Of a stretch of 64,000 nucleotides of DNA, positions 33,011-43,401 are shown in pieces (position 1 is the stretch's first letter; the number at the start of each line of letters is the position of its first letter). The notes under the pieces were generated by a model. It did no database searches. It worked only from the letters and a program-made list of their open reading frames with translations, and had not been told where the DNA came from. Origin of the DNA: Absidia repens (Eukaryota > Mucoromycota > Mucoromycetes > Mucorales > Cunninghamellaceae); NCBI GenBank assembly GCA_002105175.1, contig MCGE01000049.1, positions 145,020-209,019 on the forward strand, read 5' to 3'. A program made the translations under genes and the position numbers.

Positions 33011-33186
33011 TTGCACTGTCTCTTTAGTGTTGACAGTTGTCATGCTTCAATAAAAACACCACTGCAGTCTCCATCATTCTTTTTTACTGTAAAGTATTTT
33101 AGGCTCATATTTACATTTGTACCTTGGATTAATGTTGACCATTATTCAACTCTCCCGTTAGTCCCTATTATATTATTCATCTTCTT

Positions 33187-33246
33187 CACCATCACCATCA
33201 CCATCACCATCACCATCACCATCACCATCACCATCACCATCACCAT
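33187..33246. repeat. (ATCACC)n microsatellite
   Basis: Ten or so perfect hexamers. Confidence 0.97.
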
Positions 33247-33295
33247 CAACGTCACTATCGCTACGTTCGCCACTATAATGTAATTACCACACCAA

Positions 33296-33361
33296 GAGCG
33301 GGGTGTAAATAAATAAAGATGTAGAAGATGGGATAGGTTTGGGTATCACAAGTACAACAGA
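33296..33361 (-). repeat. LTR-F fragment
   Basis: AATAAATAAAGATGTAGAAG through GGTATCACAAGTACAACA is the start of LTR-F in reverse. Confidence 0.75.
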
Positions 33362-33371
33362 GATCGATCTG

Positions 33372-33694
33372 TGAGATGGATGTGAGAATAAAAAGACAGG
33401 AGTAAAATAAGTGATACAATTGATATGGTTTTATTATTTAATTGATAAAATGTCAAGTCTTTTTATAATAAAATGAAGATATTTGTGGCTGTGGATAAGA
33501 GCATGATAACGATATATTTGAGACTACGGATAATTGAGGCTGTGTGCTATCTGATGTGTTGAATGACAAGTGTGAGAATAAGTGGGGAATTCAGGGGTAA
33601 AAAATAGAGTGAAGAGATAAGTCGGATATACAAATGATGATGGTATAGATGCTTTTGATGTAAGTATTGCTATTCAGGAACCAGGAATACGACA
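33372..33694 (-). repeat. LTR-B
   Basis: TGAGATGGATGTGAG to GGAATACGACA. The right flank (ATCTCTATCTCATCC) belongs to an LTR-C. Flanks ATCTG and ATCTC differ by one base, so the target duplication is uncertain. Confidence 0.88.
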
Positions 33695-33850
33695 ATCTCT
33701 ATCTCATCCAACAATGCCTTTAGTCATGGAAATTTATTATTCTGACATCCACTTCCCCTACTTTATTAGAAAAGCCTTTCACCATTTCATAAAATAAACA
33801 ATATAACTTTTGTCTTACATATTTTGAACACTGCCTTTACAAACATTACA
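33695..33850 (+). repeat. LTR-C fragment (3' half)
   Basis: ATCTCTATCTCATCC through AATATAACTTTTGTCTTAC to ACATTACA. Confidence 0.75.
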
Positions 33851-33966
33851 ACGTCTATTGTTCCTTTTTTACTTCACTGTTTTTATTTTTTTCAGTCCAT
33901 TTCATAGTGGAATAATCAAATAAAGCGTATGGGTGAATATTGCTATAGTAGATAAATGAATGAATA

Positions 33967-34226
33967 GATAGATAGATAGATAGATGGATGGATGGATGGA
34001 TGGATGGATGGATGGATGGATGGATGGATGGATGGATGGATGGATGGATGGATGGATGGATGGATGGATGGATGGATGGATGGATGGATGGATGGATGGA
34101 TGGATGGATGGATGGATGGATGGATGGATGGATGGATGGATGGATGGATGGATGGATGGATGGATGGATGGATGGATGGATGGATGGGTGGATGGATGGA
34201 TGGATGGATGGATAGGTGGATGGATA
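33967..34226. repeat. (GATG)n microsatellite
   Basis: More than 55 almost perfect GATG units after a few GATA units. All long frames here are repeat artefacts. Confidence 0.98.
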
Positions 34227-34489
34227 TACTGTATGTGTAGCTATGCAGCACGGTCACGCTACAATGATGACTTCAATACTATCTTACGTATCAGAGGATA
34301 ATATTATCAGCCAATGACGCATATTGGATAAATGCTAAACCGAAGACATGGGGTTCATTGTAGCAAGGGATCTATTAAAGATGAATGAAAGAGAGCTGAA
34401 GAATAGTCAACACTAATATTAAGAGGATAATTGTGATGGGAGTTCATATGCTGTTCAAAAACATGAGAGTAAATAATGGGTCAATTTTT

Positions 34490-34935
34490 ATTGAAGCATG
34501 TAAAAAGGTATATAATTTATTCAAATGTAGATAAAAACTATACACAGACTAACACTAAACTAACCTAATGATGACTTCAAACAGTTTGTTAATGATAGTT
34601 CTAAATCCTGGATTCAAAATGAAAGGGTTTCCCCATGCATCTTGTCATCGCTGTTCAGAAAACCCTTTTAAACTAGTCCTAAGAGTAAGCTAAGTCCACT
34701 AGGTCCACAACAAGCCAAAAATCGTAAAGGAAAAATAATTTTTCGTGGCAAAAAAAGGGAAACGAAGAGAGAAAGAGAGAAAAATTGCCAGATCCCGTTT
34801 TTAAAAAAATATGGAGCGGTGATCGAAATTTGATTGGTGCACCTAGGATATTCAGCTACACAAAAATGGACTGCCCTAACGCATATTGCAATGATTTACA
34901 ACGAACATCCTTCGCATGTGTTGTGTTTGGGATCT
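34490..34935 (-). repeat. H repeat
   Basis: Reverse complement of 49930-50330, including the H core and GGGCAGTCCATTTTTGTGTA. The preceding 34227-34489 holds nothing I can identify. Confidence 0.85.
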
Positions 34936-34977
34936 CTTTGTAAAAAAATAAAAAGAAAATGAAATCAAAAGTAAAAT

Positions 34978-36252
34978 CCCTCTTCTCCTCCAAGCTCTGG
35001 CATACATTGCGCCTAACTCCGCTCCCAAAATGGTTCTTTACCTCTGTCTCCTCCACCTTGGCTCGCTTTATCAATGGCAAGCACATCCTCTTGCGGTTAC
35101 CCTGGAAACAGCTTTGCCTCCCAGTGGAACTAGGTGGCCTTGGACTTATCGACCCTCAAGCCCAACAAATCTCTCTCCAATCAAGATGGCTTCCTCATCT
35201 CCCCTCTATCATTCTGGATGCAGGCGTACATTCATTCCCTCTCCCCTCCTCATAACTCCTTTTTCTCTTTGCTCCTCCCCACCCGACTCCCTTTCCACTC
35301 TCCTTTTATACTCATTGCTCACTTACTCTCTCTTGTATCCATAGACTCCATCAAAATATCCTGGTCCTCAGCGATGTGTTTGGATGCCCCACTTTGGCTA
35401 TTATACCAGGTCCCCTCCTCCCATTGGCTCCACAAACCCAAATACAGGTTCCTCCGAGGCCGTGATTTTTTTACTCTGTCCCCTTCCTCCAACTCTCTGA
35501 TGGTTCAACCCACTTTTTCTCCTGATCTTCCTGTAGGTCGTTACTATCTGAATCAGATAAGATCCACCCTTACTTCCTCCCCCTCCTTCCCATTCCATCA
35601 ACATATTTCCGCCACTTTCTCACCCGTGGACGACCCTGATCACTCACCTCGCATACATGGGATCACATCAGAACTCTTCACTGGTCTAGCCCCACCATTC
35701 GTCAACTCCACTACCAATCTTGCCACACGATCCAATATGGCCCTCCTCCCTCCCCCTCCCTCATCCCCACAACTCTCTGGTTTCAATACCTCGGGTCCAC
35801 CCTCCATGCTATATGGAACGCCCACTGGGCTCTTACCTTTGAGAACCGTCCTCTTCGCCCCACCACCATTGTCACCTCGATCATCCGCATCCTCTCCACC
35901 CTCCACGCCCCCACATCGTCTGCTGGCCAATGATATCTTTGATGGTAGGTCTAAAAAGTAAAATATAAAAGAAAAAAAAATATATATATAGTCATTCCCC
36001 CCTTTCCTCCTCTCACACAACTTTCCCCCTCGCCTGTCTCTTGTTTTCTTCCCTCTCTCATTGCGCCCTCCCTTTTTACCTCCCTCCTCCTGTATCTTAC
36101 TACCACCCTCTATCTTTTCGCTCTTCCGCACCACCCCCTTTCTTCCTTTTTATATATTTTATTTTATATTATTGGCCACCGCTCGTTTTGACGTGAGTCC
36201 AAGTCTTTATTCAATAAACGACACACTACAAAAAAAAAAAAAAAAAAAAAAG
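34978..36252 (+). pseudogene. LINE retrotransposon, 5'-truncated, poly(A) tail
   Basis: Encodes the C-terminal part of a LINE polyprotein: LWHTLRLTPLPKW, LPVELGGLGLIDPQAQQISL, IKISWSSAMCLDAPLWLLYQ and, after frame shifts, LGSTLHAIWNAHW. It ends with CAATAAACGACACACTAC and about 20 A at 36232-36252. Truncation at 34978 sits inside an H repeat. A partner copy lies at 59022-61782. Confidence 0.87.
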
Positions 36253-36253
36253 T

Positions 36254-36549
36254 AAGATGAGAATGTTGATAACCTTTATTTGATATACAGTAAATCAAAC
36301 ATCCTTTTATAACGATGTGATTGAGACATAAAACAGTATAACTATTACAACGGTTTGATATAAGGAATGGGTTTCTTTTTCAAAGACATGGAAAAGTGAA
36401 ATCAGCTCATGACACCCATACATGATCTGAGCCCATGTATTGTAGCACTGGATTTGAATTTATCTTTATTTCAATTGCATTGTGCCTGATTCACATCAAT
36501 GTTACACTTCATTTTATTTTATTGCTACATTCATATGCAAAATACAACA
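36254..36549 (-). repeat. LTR-A, minus strand
   Basis: GTAAGATGAGAATGTTGAT to AAAATACAACA. TACAGTA near 36286 is a 5-bp insertion relative to 17291-17306 read in reverse. The first 15 bp of the same insertion are present at 54835-54849 beside the duplicate P unit. Confidence 0.88.
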
Positions 36550-37297
36550 GCAGGAGCTCCCTTTTTTTGGATCTCCCTCTTCTTTTTTTTTTGCTGGATG
36601 ATTTCATCAAATCTCCAAGAATTCACGCGATGACTTTAGTTTAGTGATGCAGAAGTGTAGTGATGTTTCAATAAAGAGAAAAGTGCATTCATGAACAAAG
36701 AAGGAGGATGTAAAAAAATCGTAGGGATTCAGGATGGATTCAGGATGGAGAAGGTAGGAATGTGTGCGTGTTTTTTTTTCAGCGGATGGTTTTAGTTTAG
36801 AGATGATGCGGTGTGAAGATGTCTAAATAAAGAAGGCGGGTTATTCTAGAGTGTGTAAAAGAGAGGTTGGCAAGTCGACATTTTTATCAATGATAGGATG
36901 TCATAGCCAAGTGGAAGCAAAGGAACAGAGTATTCTAGAATGGAGAGTGCTCTTTTGCTTGTGTGCCCAAAATATCAATTTTGCATTTTGTTTTGTGTTT
37001 AAAGTAGCAATTTTGCTTTTTGTTTTGCGTCCAAAGTATCAATTTCCTGTTTTGTTTGTGTGTCCAAATTTCCTGCTTTGTTTCTGCGCCCAAAATAGCA
37101 ATTTTGCATTTTGTTTTATGTCTAAAGTAGCAATTTCCTGTTTTGTTTGTGTGTCCAAATTTCCTGCTTTGTTTCTGTACCCAAAATAGCAAATTAGCTG
37201 TTCCGGAAAGCAGACATGTTGTGATGGACTAGGATATTCTATTTCTGTGTTCCTTTTTCTCACTGTTTTTGGGTCGTTGTGGAGCTGGTGTTAGGAG
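36550..37297 (+). repeat. P unit, copy 1 (inverted partner 53693-54834)
   Basis: Reverse complement of 53693-54347 plus 54691-54834. The core (36950-37195) is a tandem array alternating CCAAAATAGCAATTTTGC-type and TTTCCTGCTTTGTTTCTG-type words. Open frames across the array are phenylalanine/cysteine-rich artefacts. Confidence 0.87.
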
Positions 37298-37865
37298 TGT
37301 CGTATTTGTCATCCTCTATATTTATTAAATTATAAATCAATCTATCAAATATTGCAAATGTCAGACTCAGATCGGGTGTCGTATTCCTGGTTCCTGCTTA
37401 GCAATATTTACATCAAAAGCATCATTCAACACATCAGATAGCACACAGCCTTAATTATCCGTAGTCTCAAATACACCATTATCATGCTCCCATCCACAGC
37501 AACAAATATCTTCAATTTATTATAAAAAGACTTAACATTTTATCAATTAAATAAAAAACCATATCAATTGTATCACTTATTTTTACTCTTGTCTTTTTAT
37601 CTCACATCCATTTCATCGGGCACTAACTGTCATATTCAATCCCGATCTGTCAGTACACCAATAATCATTCAATCATCTAATCAAAGTCCAATGATTTATT
37701 CCCTCATCTCTATCTTATCCAATAATATGTACATTAGTAGTAGAAATTTATTATTCCAATAACCTCTTCCCCGATTTTATTATAAAAGCCTTCCATCATT
37801 TTACTAAAATAAAAATATAACGTTGTGTCACTTACTTTGACTTGATTTTACTACAACACATTACA
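37298..37865 (+). repeat. LTR-C, solo, with nested LTR-B
   Basis: TGTCGTATTTGTCATCC to CACATTACA with exact target duplication AGGAG (37293-37297 and 37866-37870). Confidence 0.92.
37377..37615 (+). repeat. LTR-B, solo, internally deleted, nested in LTR-C
   Basis: TGTCGTATTCCTGGTTCC to CATCCATTTCA with exact duplication TCGGG (37372-37376 and 37616-37620). About 98 bp are missing after CATCAAAAGCAT compared with 49082-49405. Confidence 0.92.
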
Positions 37866-39260
37866 AGGAGTAGCTTAGAAGGGGTTCACAAAAGCGATAA
37901 GGGTTTTCATTTTGATTCCAGGATGTTGGGGCTGTCTCTTTTGGTCAATAAAACATAGAGTACAGTGCCTTTGGTTCAAAAATAACATGTCTTTGGTTTG
38001 AAAAATGTGTATTTGGTTCAATGCTGTGTGTTTAAACTTCATTAGCAGTTTGTAGATATTTTTGGTTCAATGATATGTGTTCAAGGTCATTAAAAGTTTG
38101 CAGGTGTTGTATTTTGGCATATGAATGTAGCAGTAAAATAAAATAAAGTGTGACATTGATGTGAATCAGGCACAATGCAAGGGCTCAGATCATGTATGGG
38201 TGTCATGATCTGATTTCACTTTTTCATGTCTTTGAAAAAGAAACCCATTTATTATATCAAACCGTAGTAGTAGTTATACTGTTTCATACCATAATCACAT
38301 CATTATAAAAAGATGCTTGATTTATATCAAATAAAGGAACAACATTCTCATCGTACTTTTTATTTTATTTTATTTTATTTTTTACAAAAACCTATTTTTT
38401 AACAGCAGGTCCCTTTTTCTTGTAGACTAGCTCTTAGAGTTTCTTTCCTTTAGTGTAGTCTTGGCTTTGTTGATTCAATAGAGTTTTTTTTATTTTGCAA
38501 TGAACAATGGGTGACAAAGCTATTCCACTCTGGTAGATTAATCTCCATACTATTATACTGTGGTAGTCTATTATACAAATGATTCGATTACGGTAAATTA
38601 TTCTACATGCTATTCTACTGTTGTAAGCTATAATGAAGCATAGTGGCTTGTTATTGTAGCTGTAGGCTTTATATTTTTTTTTTGACGGGCCTCCAGGTTT
38701 TTTTGTGACAGGATTGAAAATCAAAACCCGCTCAGCCTCAATTATTTTTTAAGCGGCATTCCCCATTTTTCCTCTCTCTTTCTCTTCCTTTCCCTTTTTT
38801 CTAAACAAAAAATTATTTTTTCTTAACTGTTTTTGGCTCGTTGTGGACCTGGTGGCCTTGGCTTTTTGTTAGGACTAGTTTGGAAGGGTTTCAGAAAAGC
38901 GATTACAAGATGCATGGGGAAACCCTTTCATTTTGATTTTAGGATTTGGGGGGTGTCGTGATTAGCTTAGTTTGTCTCTTTTCTTCAATAAAATTTGTCT
39001 TTGGTTCAATAAAACTTGTCTTTACTTGAATGATGTACATATGTTTAAATTTCATTAAAAGTTTGCAGATCCCTTTTAGATATCCCTCTTAGAAATCCCT
39101 CTTAGGAATCCCTCTTAGAGATCCCTCTTAGAAATCCGTCTTACAGATCCCTCTTATAGTTCCCTTTTAGTGATCCCTTTTTTATACATCATTCCTTCTT
39201 CAGGTCTTTCAGTTTTGGCTCAAACCAAACCAGACTTTTTCAAGCGCATACTATGATGAG
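37866..39260 (+). repeat. H repeats, two tandem copies, one split by LTR-A
   Basis: First copy: TTAGAAGGGGTTCACAAAAG, TTTTCATTTTGATTCCAGG and repeated TTTGGTTCAA words. It continues after the LTR-A at 38405. Second copy near 38820-39190: CATGGGGAAACCCTTTC and a tail of ATCCCTCTTA repeats. A short minus-strand frame at 38434-38724 is tyrosine/isoleucine-rich with no domain. Confidence 0.75.
38105..38404 (+). repeat. LTR-A subfamily, solo
   Basis: TGTTGTATTTTGGCATATG to ATTTTTTAACA with exact target duplication GCAGG (38100-38104 and 38405-38409). The start block reads TCTCATCGTA instead of TCTCATCTTA. Confidence 0.92.
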
Positions 39261-39480
39261 CAATAAAAAAAAATAGACGCACAGTTGTTGTGTACCTCCC
39301 AAATTTACCATTACATTCATATATATACTACACTATACTACTGTACATTGGTCTACTTTTTTTTTTGCATACAATTAGTTGGTTTTTTTTTTGTATATTA
39401 TTGGTTTTGGTTTTAGTTTTTCTATCTGTTTTGTTTTCGTCGAGTCATGCATATATAGCGTGTACACCGATTTTCATCAA

Positions 39481-39590
39481 GTTACGGCCATAAGATGGAG
39501 AAAACACCAGATCCCGTCTGATATATCAAGAGATTTCTAGCCGCGTATGACTTCCAAGAAGGTATGGACTCGTCAAAACGTTTTGAACAC
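39481..39590 (+). pseudogene. 5S-rRNA-like fragment
   Basis: TTACGGCCATAAGATGGAG, then AAACACCAGATCCCGTCTGA, resembles the first half of fungal 5S rRNA (TACGGCCATA, then AAACACC.GATCCCGTC.GA). The 3' half (box C region onward) is not convincing. Probably a pseudogene or a 5S-derived SINE head. LTR-G begins immediately after it. Confidence 0.5.
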
Positions 39591-39950
39591 TGTCATATTT
39601 GTCATTTGTCATCATTCACACATATCATATACGAGGTTATCCATTATGACCTAACAATCGTACCTTGTCACTCTCAGGCATAACCTCACACTGGCTATGT
39701 TTCACTTGGTCTACAATCAGTATCAATGATTAATCATCCATCTATTCCAGAATATACAATTTTATTCCCTCATCTCGAACTCTACCAATAATCCATTATC
39801 ATCGACAATCATCTATCATCATAGAAATTTATTATTCCAACATCCGCTTCCCATACTTTTACTATAAAAACCCACTGTCATTTTATTTAATAAAAACAAT
39901 ATCTGTTATATCACTTACTTGATTGACTTTACCATACTCAAATTATTACA
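39591..39950 (+). repeat. LTR-G
   Basis: TGTCATATTTGTCATTTGTC to CAAATTATTACA, 360 bp, with TATA (CTATAAAAACC) and AATAAA. No exact target duplication found. Confidence 0.87.
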
Positions 39951-40089
39951 TCCCCCACTCATCCACTGTAGAATAAATTTATTAAGCATTGCTCATTGAA
40001 AATAAAAACCGTTTTATTGAATGATGACAGTCAACATTGTACTAAAGTAAAGGGAACGTGAAGAGGAATCAGTAGTAGTCAAAAAGGTC
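39951..40089 (-). repeat. Q-unit tail fragment
   Basis: AAAACCGTTTTATTGAATG through GTACTAAAGTAAAGGGAACG is the reverse of about 57910-57990. It lies where the 3' UTR of the gag relic to the right would be. Confidence 0.7.
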
Positions 40090-41365
40090 ACTAGTATCGA
40101 TAAGCAGCGTAAAAAAAGTCTGTAATAGGAATGGATTGTTATTATGATGTTTATAGTAGTGGTTACTGATCATGTTTATGTATATGTGTTTACCTTGGTC
40201 ATTGTAGGCGGTGGCCTGTACGTCGTCCATGTTATCATCATCATTGTTACTATCGTTGTCAGCTGGGTGTGCAACCACAGCATTAACGGTGCGTCGTTCC
40301 AACATACGTCGCTTTTCCGCGCACATATGCTGGAAGGAGTGGGGAGCCTTTCGGCGATAGTGTTGAATATAGTGTTTTTGTGTAAGAAAATAAAGACGTA
40401 AGAAATAAGTGAGATTCTTTGATATCTTTATTTTAGATTTATGTTGATAATAAAAATAAAAATAAAATACTAGAGACTATTTATACAAAATAAAAATAAA
40501 ATAACGTTTGAGACCGGGTAATCTATGATGTTGGTTATTTGATCATGATTGGTGTTAATACAATTGGAACTAGTAAGAAAACTTTTTCATTGGTTTTCTT
40601 ATGAGGATTATAAATCATATCATAATGATTACAAATAAAAATAATCTTGATAAGTGTATGTTCATATCTTATATAGAGATCATTGGTTTGGTTTTTGAAA
40701 TGGATAAATGATTAACTGGTGCCTGAATTTATTCAAATGCCGCTCTGCTTATTATTCAGGCTGAACATTTTTATTCATGATACGACAGATAGTAGCAAGT
40801 TGTTGTCGCAAATCTGGTTAATGCTGTAGCTGTTGTTGTTGTGTCTGTCCTGGTTTGTACTGTGGCTGCTGCTGTTGTGGTTGTGTCGGTGGTGACTGCA
40901 TCCTCTTGGAAGGCCCTTTTCCTGCCGTTTGCTTTATTTGCCAGTACTAGGACTTCCTCAGCCGTGCTTGGTAGTTGATTTTTGCTGAATGTCGCGAGTA
41001 TGCTATGTTTTATGGTTTTTGGAAGCGCCATGAATTCATTATCGGACCAGCCCGCCTCACGGAATGTCGATCAATGATTCGCCTTCTTTTTTCGTCATCT
41101 TCGTCACCGCAAGCGCGCTTGTTATTTTGTTGTCCTTCGTATCGAATTTCGATGTGAGCTTGGACTTGACCTGCGACCACGAAAATTGTTCGCCTTGTAT
41201 ATGGTCTTGGAGCCATGAATCGACATTATCTCCGTGCATTGCCCAGGTGAGGTAGGCTTCCCATTCTTCCTGTGGATCTACCTTATGGAATCTTAAGATA
41301 TTTTCGAACCGTTTGATGAATTGTGGCGCCGTTGAAAAAACTTTATGTTTTTTCTGAATTTCCAA
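40090..41365 (-). pseudogene. Ty3 gag relic, split by LTR-J
   Basis: Minus strand: capsid-like region (FSTAPQFIKRFENILRFHKV, WEAYLTWAMHGDNVDSW, FSWSQVKSKLTSKF), a frame break near 41050, then LPSTAEEVLVLANKA. On the other side of LTR-J comes a knuckle-like CYYRRKAPHSFQHMC and an acidic stretch (DNDSNNDDDNMDD). A GTAAAC...TTACAG intron-like pair occurs at 40194-40124. Removing the LTR at its GATAG duplication joins the two halves, so they are one gene. The second knuckle cysteine is replaced by R. Confidence 0.75.
40361..40787 (-). repeat. LTR-J, solo, inside gag relic
   Basis: Reverse complement of TGTCGTATCATGAATAAAAA to CTATATTCAACA, with exact target duplication GATAG (40356-40360 and 40788-40792). 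Confidence 0.92.
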
Positions 41366-41390
41366 TTATCCTTGTAGCTGGAAGAAAGGT

Positions 41391-41787
41391 TGTCGCATCA
41401 TGAAAAATGATGACATAAAAATAAAACCTGTTTCTGAAGAAATTGAAATTCCGATTAGGAACACTGCATGATAAAAATTAATAATCACGCAACATTGTGA
41501 TGGAAGAAAAGAAAACAATGATTCACTTCATGAAATCATTAGGTCTCATAAAATAAAATAAAATACCCTTGCAAAAACATCAATCGTATCATCATACAAT
41601 TATAATAAAGATGATGATCATGATAAAAAATAATAATAACAATAAACCCATGTAATATCTATTTCAATGAAACATAAGATATAATACATAAAGAGTGACA
41701 TTTTTATTAATAAAAACCATATACAAGAACCTCACTTAATTCTACCTGTCTCATTTTCTATTTTTTTATTTTATACGCTATTTTACA
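41391..41787 (+). repeat. LTR-K
   Basis: TGTCGCATCATGAAAAATG to CTATTTTACA. It contains AAAGAGTGAC, AATAAAAACC and CTCACTTAATTCTACC. It lies between gag relics of opposite orientation, with no target duplication. Confidence 0.75.
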
Positions 41788-41928
41788 GCAGCAAACAATG
41801 CAAGCAACAACGAAACTACTTATATTGTGCGCACCATGGAGCCCATGTCTGTCACACTACTGAAGAATGCAAATACCTACAACAACATATGTCAGAACAG
41901 TAATCATAGCAACAACCAGACCGGCACT
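41788..41928 (+). pseudogene. Gag zinc-knuckle fragment
   Basis: One frame reads YCAHHGAHVCHTTEECKYLQ, a common gag C-terminal pattern (C..HG...H.T.EC..L). It is cut by the LTR-A fragment that follows. Confidence 0.6.
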
Positions 41929-42027
41929 GAATTTGAATTTATTTTTTACTTCACTTGCATTGTGCCTGATTCATATCAATGTCACACTTTATTTCATTTT
42001 ATTACTGCATTTATATGCAATTACAAC
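41929..42027 (-). repeat. LTR-A fragment
   Basis: ATTTGAATTTATTTTTTACT through TTTATATGCAATTACAAC is the LTR-A start in reverse. 42028-42177 holds a weak LTR-like stretch with a TACAGTA near 42108 and no gene. Confidence 0.78.
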
Positions 42028-42177
42028 CCCCGTAAAGATTGTTTCTATAGTATTCAATGTATCACATTGAAATAGTGGTATAAAAACACAAAAGTAAAAT
42101 AAGTGATATACAGTAGTCGAATAGCCTTTTATTGAATAGAATTAAATTGCGAATTTAAAGTTTTTCTATATCTAAGG

Positions 42178-42430
42178 TGTCGTATTTGTCATCCTCTATA
42201 TTTAAATTATAAACCAATCTATCAAATATAGCAAATACCAGACTCAGGTCAGGTACTACTGTAACTGTCATATTCAGTCCTATGATTTATTCCCTTATCT
42301 CTATCTCATCCAATAATACCTTGGTAGTAGAAATTTATTATTCCAACAACCGCCTCCTCAATTTTATTATAAAAGCCTTCCATCATTTTACTGAACTAAA
42401 AATATAACTTTGTCTCTACTACCCACAATA
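42178..42430 (+). repeat. LTR-C, shortened
   Basis: TGTCGTATTTGTCATCC to CTACTACCCACAATA with internal deletions near the middle and after TTTGTCTC. TACTGTA near 42255 is a 5-bp insertion relative to GCACTAACTGTC at 37621. Confidence 0.85.
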
Positions 42431-42432
42431 TT

Positions 42433-42582
42433 GGTACTTCAACGATCAAGCCGTATAAAGATGAATCCGATCAATTGAAAAGAATACATGGTAACTGGCT
42501 AAAACTGTACTCCCTGCCTGATGTATTCTGGAAAAACGATGATCAGCGAATAGCAGCTGAGCTATACTCCACATTATTGTAA
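42433..42582 (+). pseudogene. Ty3 pol C-terminus upstream of ORF3
   Basis: Encodes GTSTIKPYKDESDQLKRIHG, then NWLKLYSLPDVFWKN and a stop at 42580. It is the tail of an integrase C-terminal domain, homologous to the pieces at 29353-29482 (minus) and 60040-60350. Only about 50 codons remain. Confidence 0.78.
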
Positions 42583-42605
42583 TAAACAATACATATTTTG
42601 ATGCT

Positions 42606-42630
42606 CAAAAAAAAAAAAAATTATAAAAAC
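42606..42630 (+). promoter_or_regulatory. A-tract plus TATA-like motif upstream of ORF3
   Basis: A run of about 14 A is followed by TTATAAAAAC, 60-80 bp before the ORF3 ATG. The 60.4 kb copy has the same order (15 A, then ATTATAAATACC at about 60364). This may be an internal promoter for a separate ORF3 transcript (inference). Confidence 0.4.
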
Positions 42631-42686
42631 TCAGTTAGATTTGAATCAAATTTCAAGAACAAGAATTTTACTATCAAGTTCCAATC

Positions 42687-43046
42687 ATGCCAAAAATTAA
42701 ACATCTCCAAGATTTTGAAGGCAACCTCAACCATGGCTGGATGAACCATGAAACGGAACGATTGGTCACCTTAGATGACATAATCAAGGAAAAACAGCAA
42801 GAATACCACCTTCTTCACTACGAAGAAAGAAGAAGTCATTGGAAAAAACTACAAGTATTGAAGCAAGAATTAGTCCCAGCATTCATATCGTACGCTCATG
42901 GACTGATTGGCATGCGCCGAGTAATCTTTCGACGCGTTCAACAAGCCGACCCGTGGTGGTCGACTGGAGGACAGTCTCATCCTCGGCTCACAAGAGCTCA
43001 TCGACTGGATATGCTCCGAATAAAACATGATCCCGAACTAACTAAG
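42687..43046 (+). CDS. ORF3 family protein (copy X3)
   Basis: ATG opens a frame of about 120 codons with the family motifs: EKQQEYHLLHYEERR, LVPAFISYAHGLIG, RRVIF, ADPWWSTGGQ and PR. It is the most diverged copy, with an N-terminal extension of about 20 residues and no tryptophan-rich C-terminus. The frame runs on to 43298, but the part after about 43046 (an AT-rich run with a CTACAG acceptor-like end) looks non-coding. Conservation of motifs despite high divergence argues for past selection on a protein. Confidence 0.6.
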
Positions 43047-43401
43047 GTCAATACTTTTCTTTTTATTTTATTTTACTGTTACAAGTTTATTTTATATAAA
43101 CTTTCTCTACAGTTGGACTTTATCCACAAAAGTTCTGGTGCTCACTACTATCAATTCTATTTTTGTCCCAGTTCAGGCACCAAGATGTTTCAAGTCCCGC
43201 TTAAGGACAAATTTATTTTCCAAGTCTCTAAACGGTCAAAAGCTATACTAAAGGATAACTCAAGACATCCTATTCAACATAAAAAAATATATATATAAAA
43301 ACCTACAAAAAAACTACTCTGTTACAAGCTTCACACCCATTTTAGCCGTGACTTATTTTGGTGCTCACTACAGGGTCATCTCCAACATCACTATTATACA
43401 G
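43047..43401. other. Non-coding retrotransposon leader-like DNA
   Basis: Two PBS-like words, TTCTGGTGCTCACTACT near 43136 and TTGGTGCTCACTACAGGG near 43353. The second is identical over 17 bp to 52214-52230. No gene. Confidence 0.5.

Noticed and set aside
33187..33246. CACCAT repeats as a His-rich gene tag
   Set aside because: Simple hexamer microsatellite without a coding context.
33984..34301. Long MDGW-repeat frames
   Set aside because: Pure translation of the GATG microsatellite in three frames.
35640..36134. Minus-strand glycine/glutamate/arginine-rich frame (164 aa)
   Set aside because: Antisense of the LINE 3' region, composition-driven.
40144..40401. Plus-strand hydrophobic frame (85 aa) as a membrane protein
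   Set aside because: Antisense to the acidic tail of the gag relic; hydrophobicity results from reading the complement of D/N codons.
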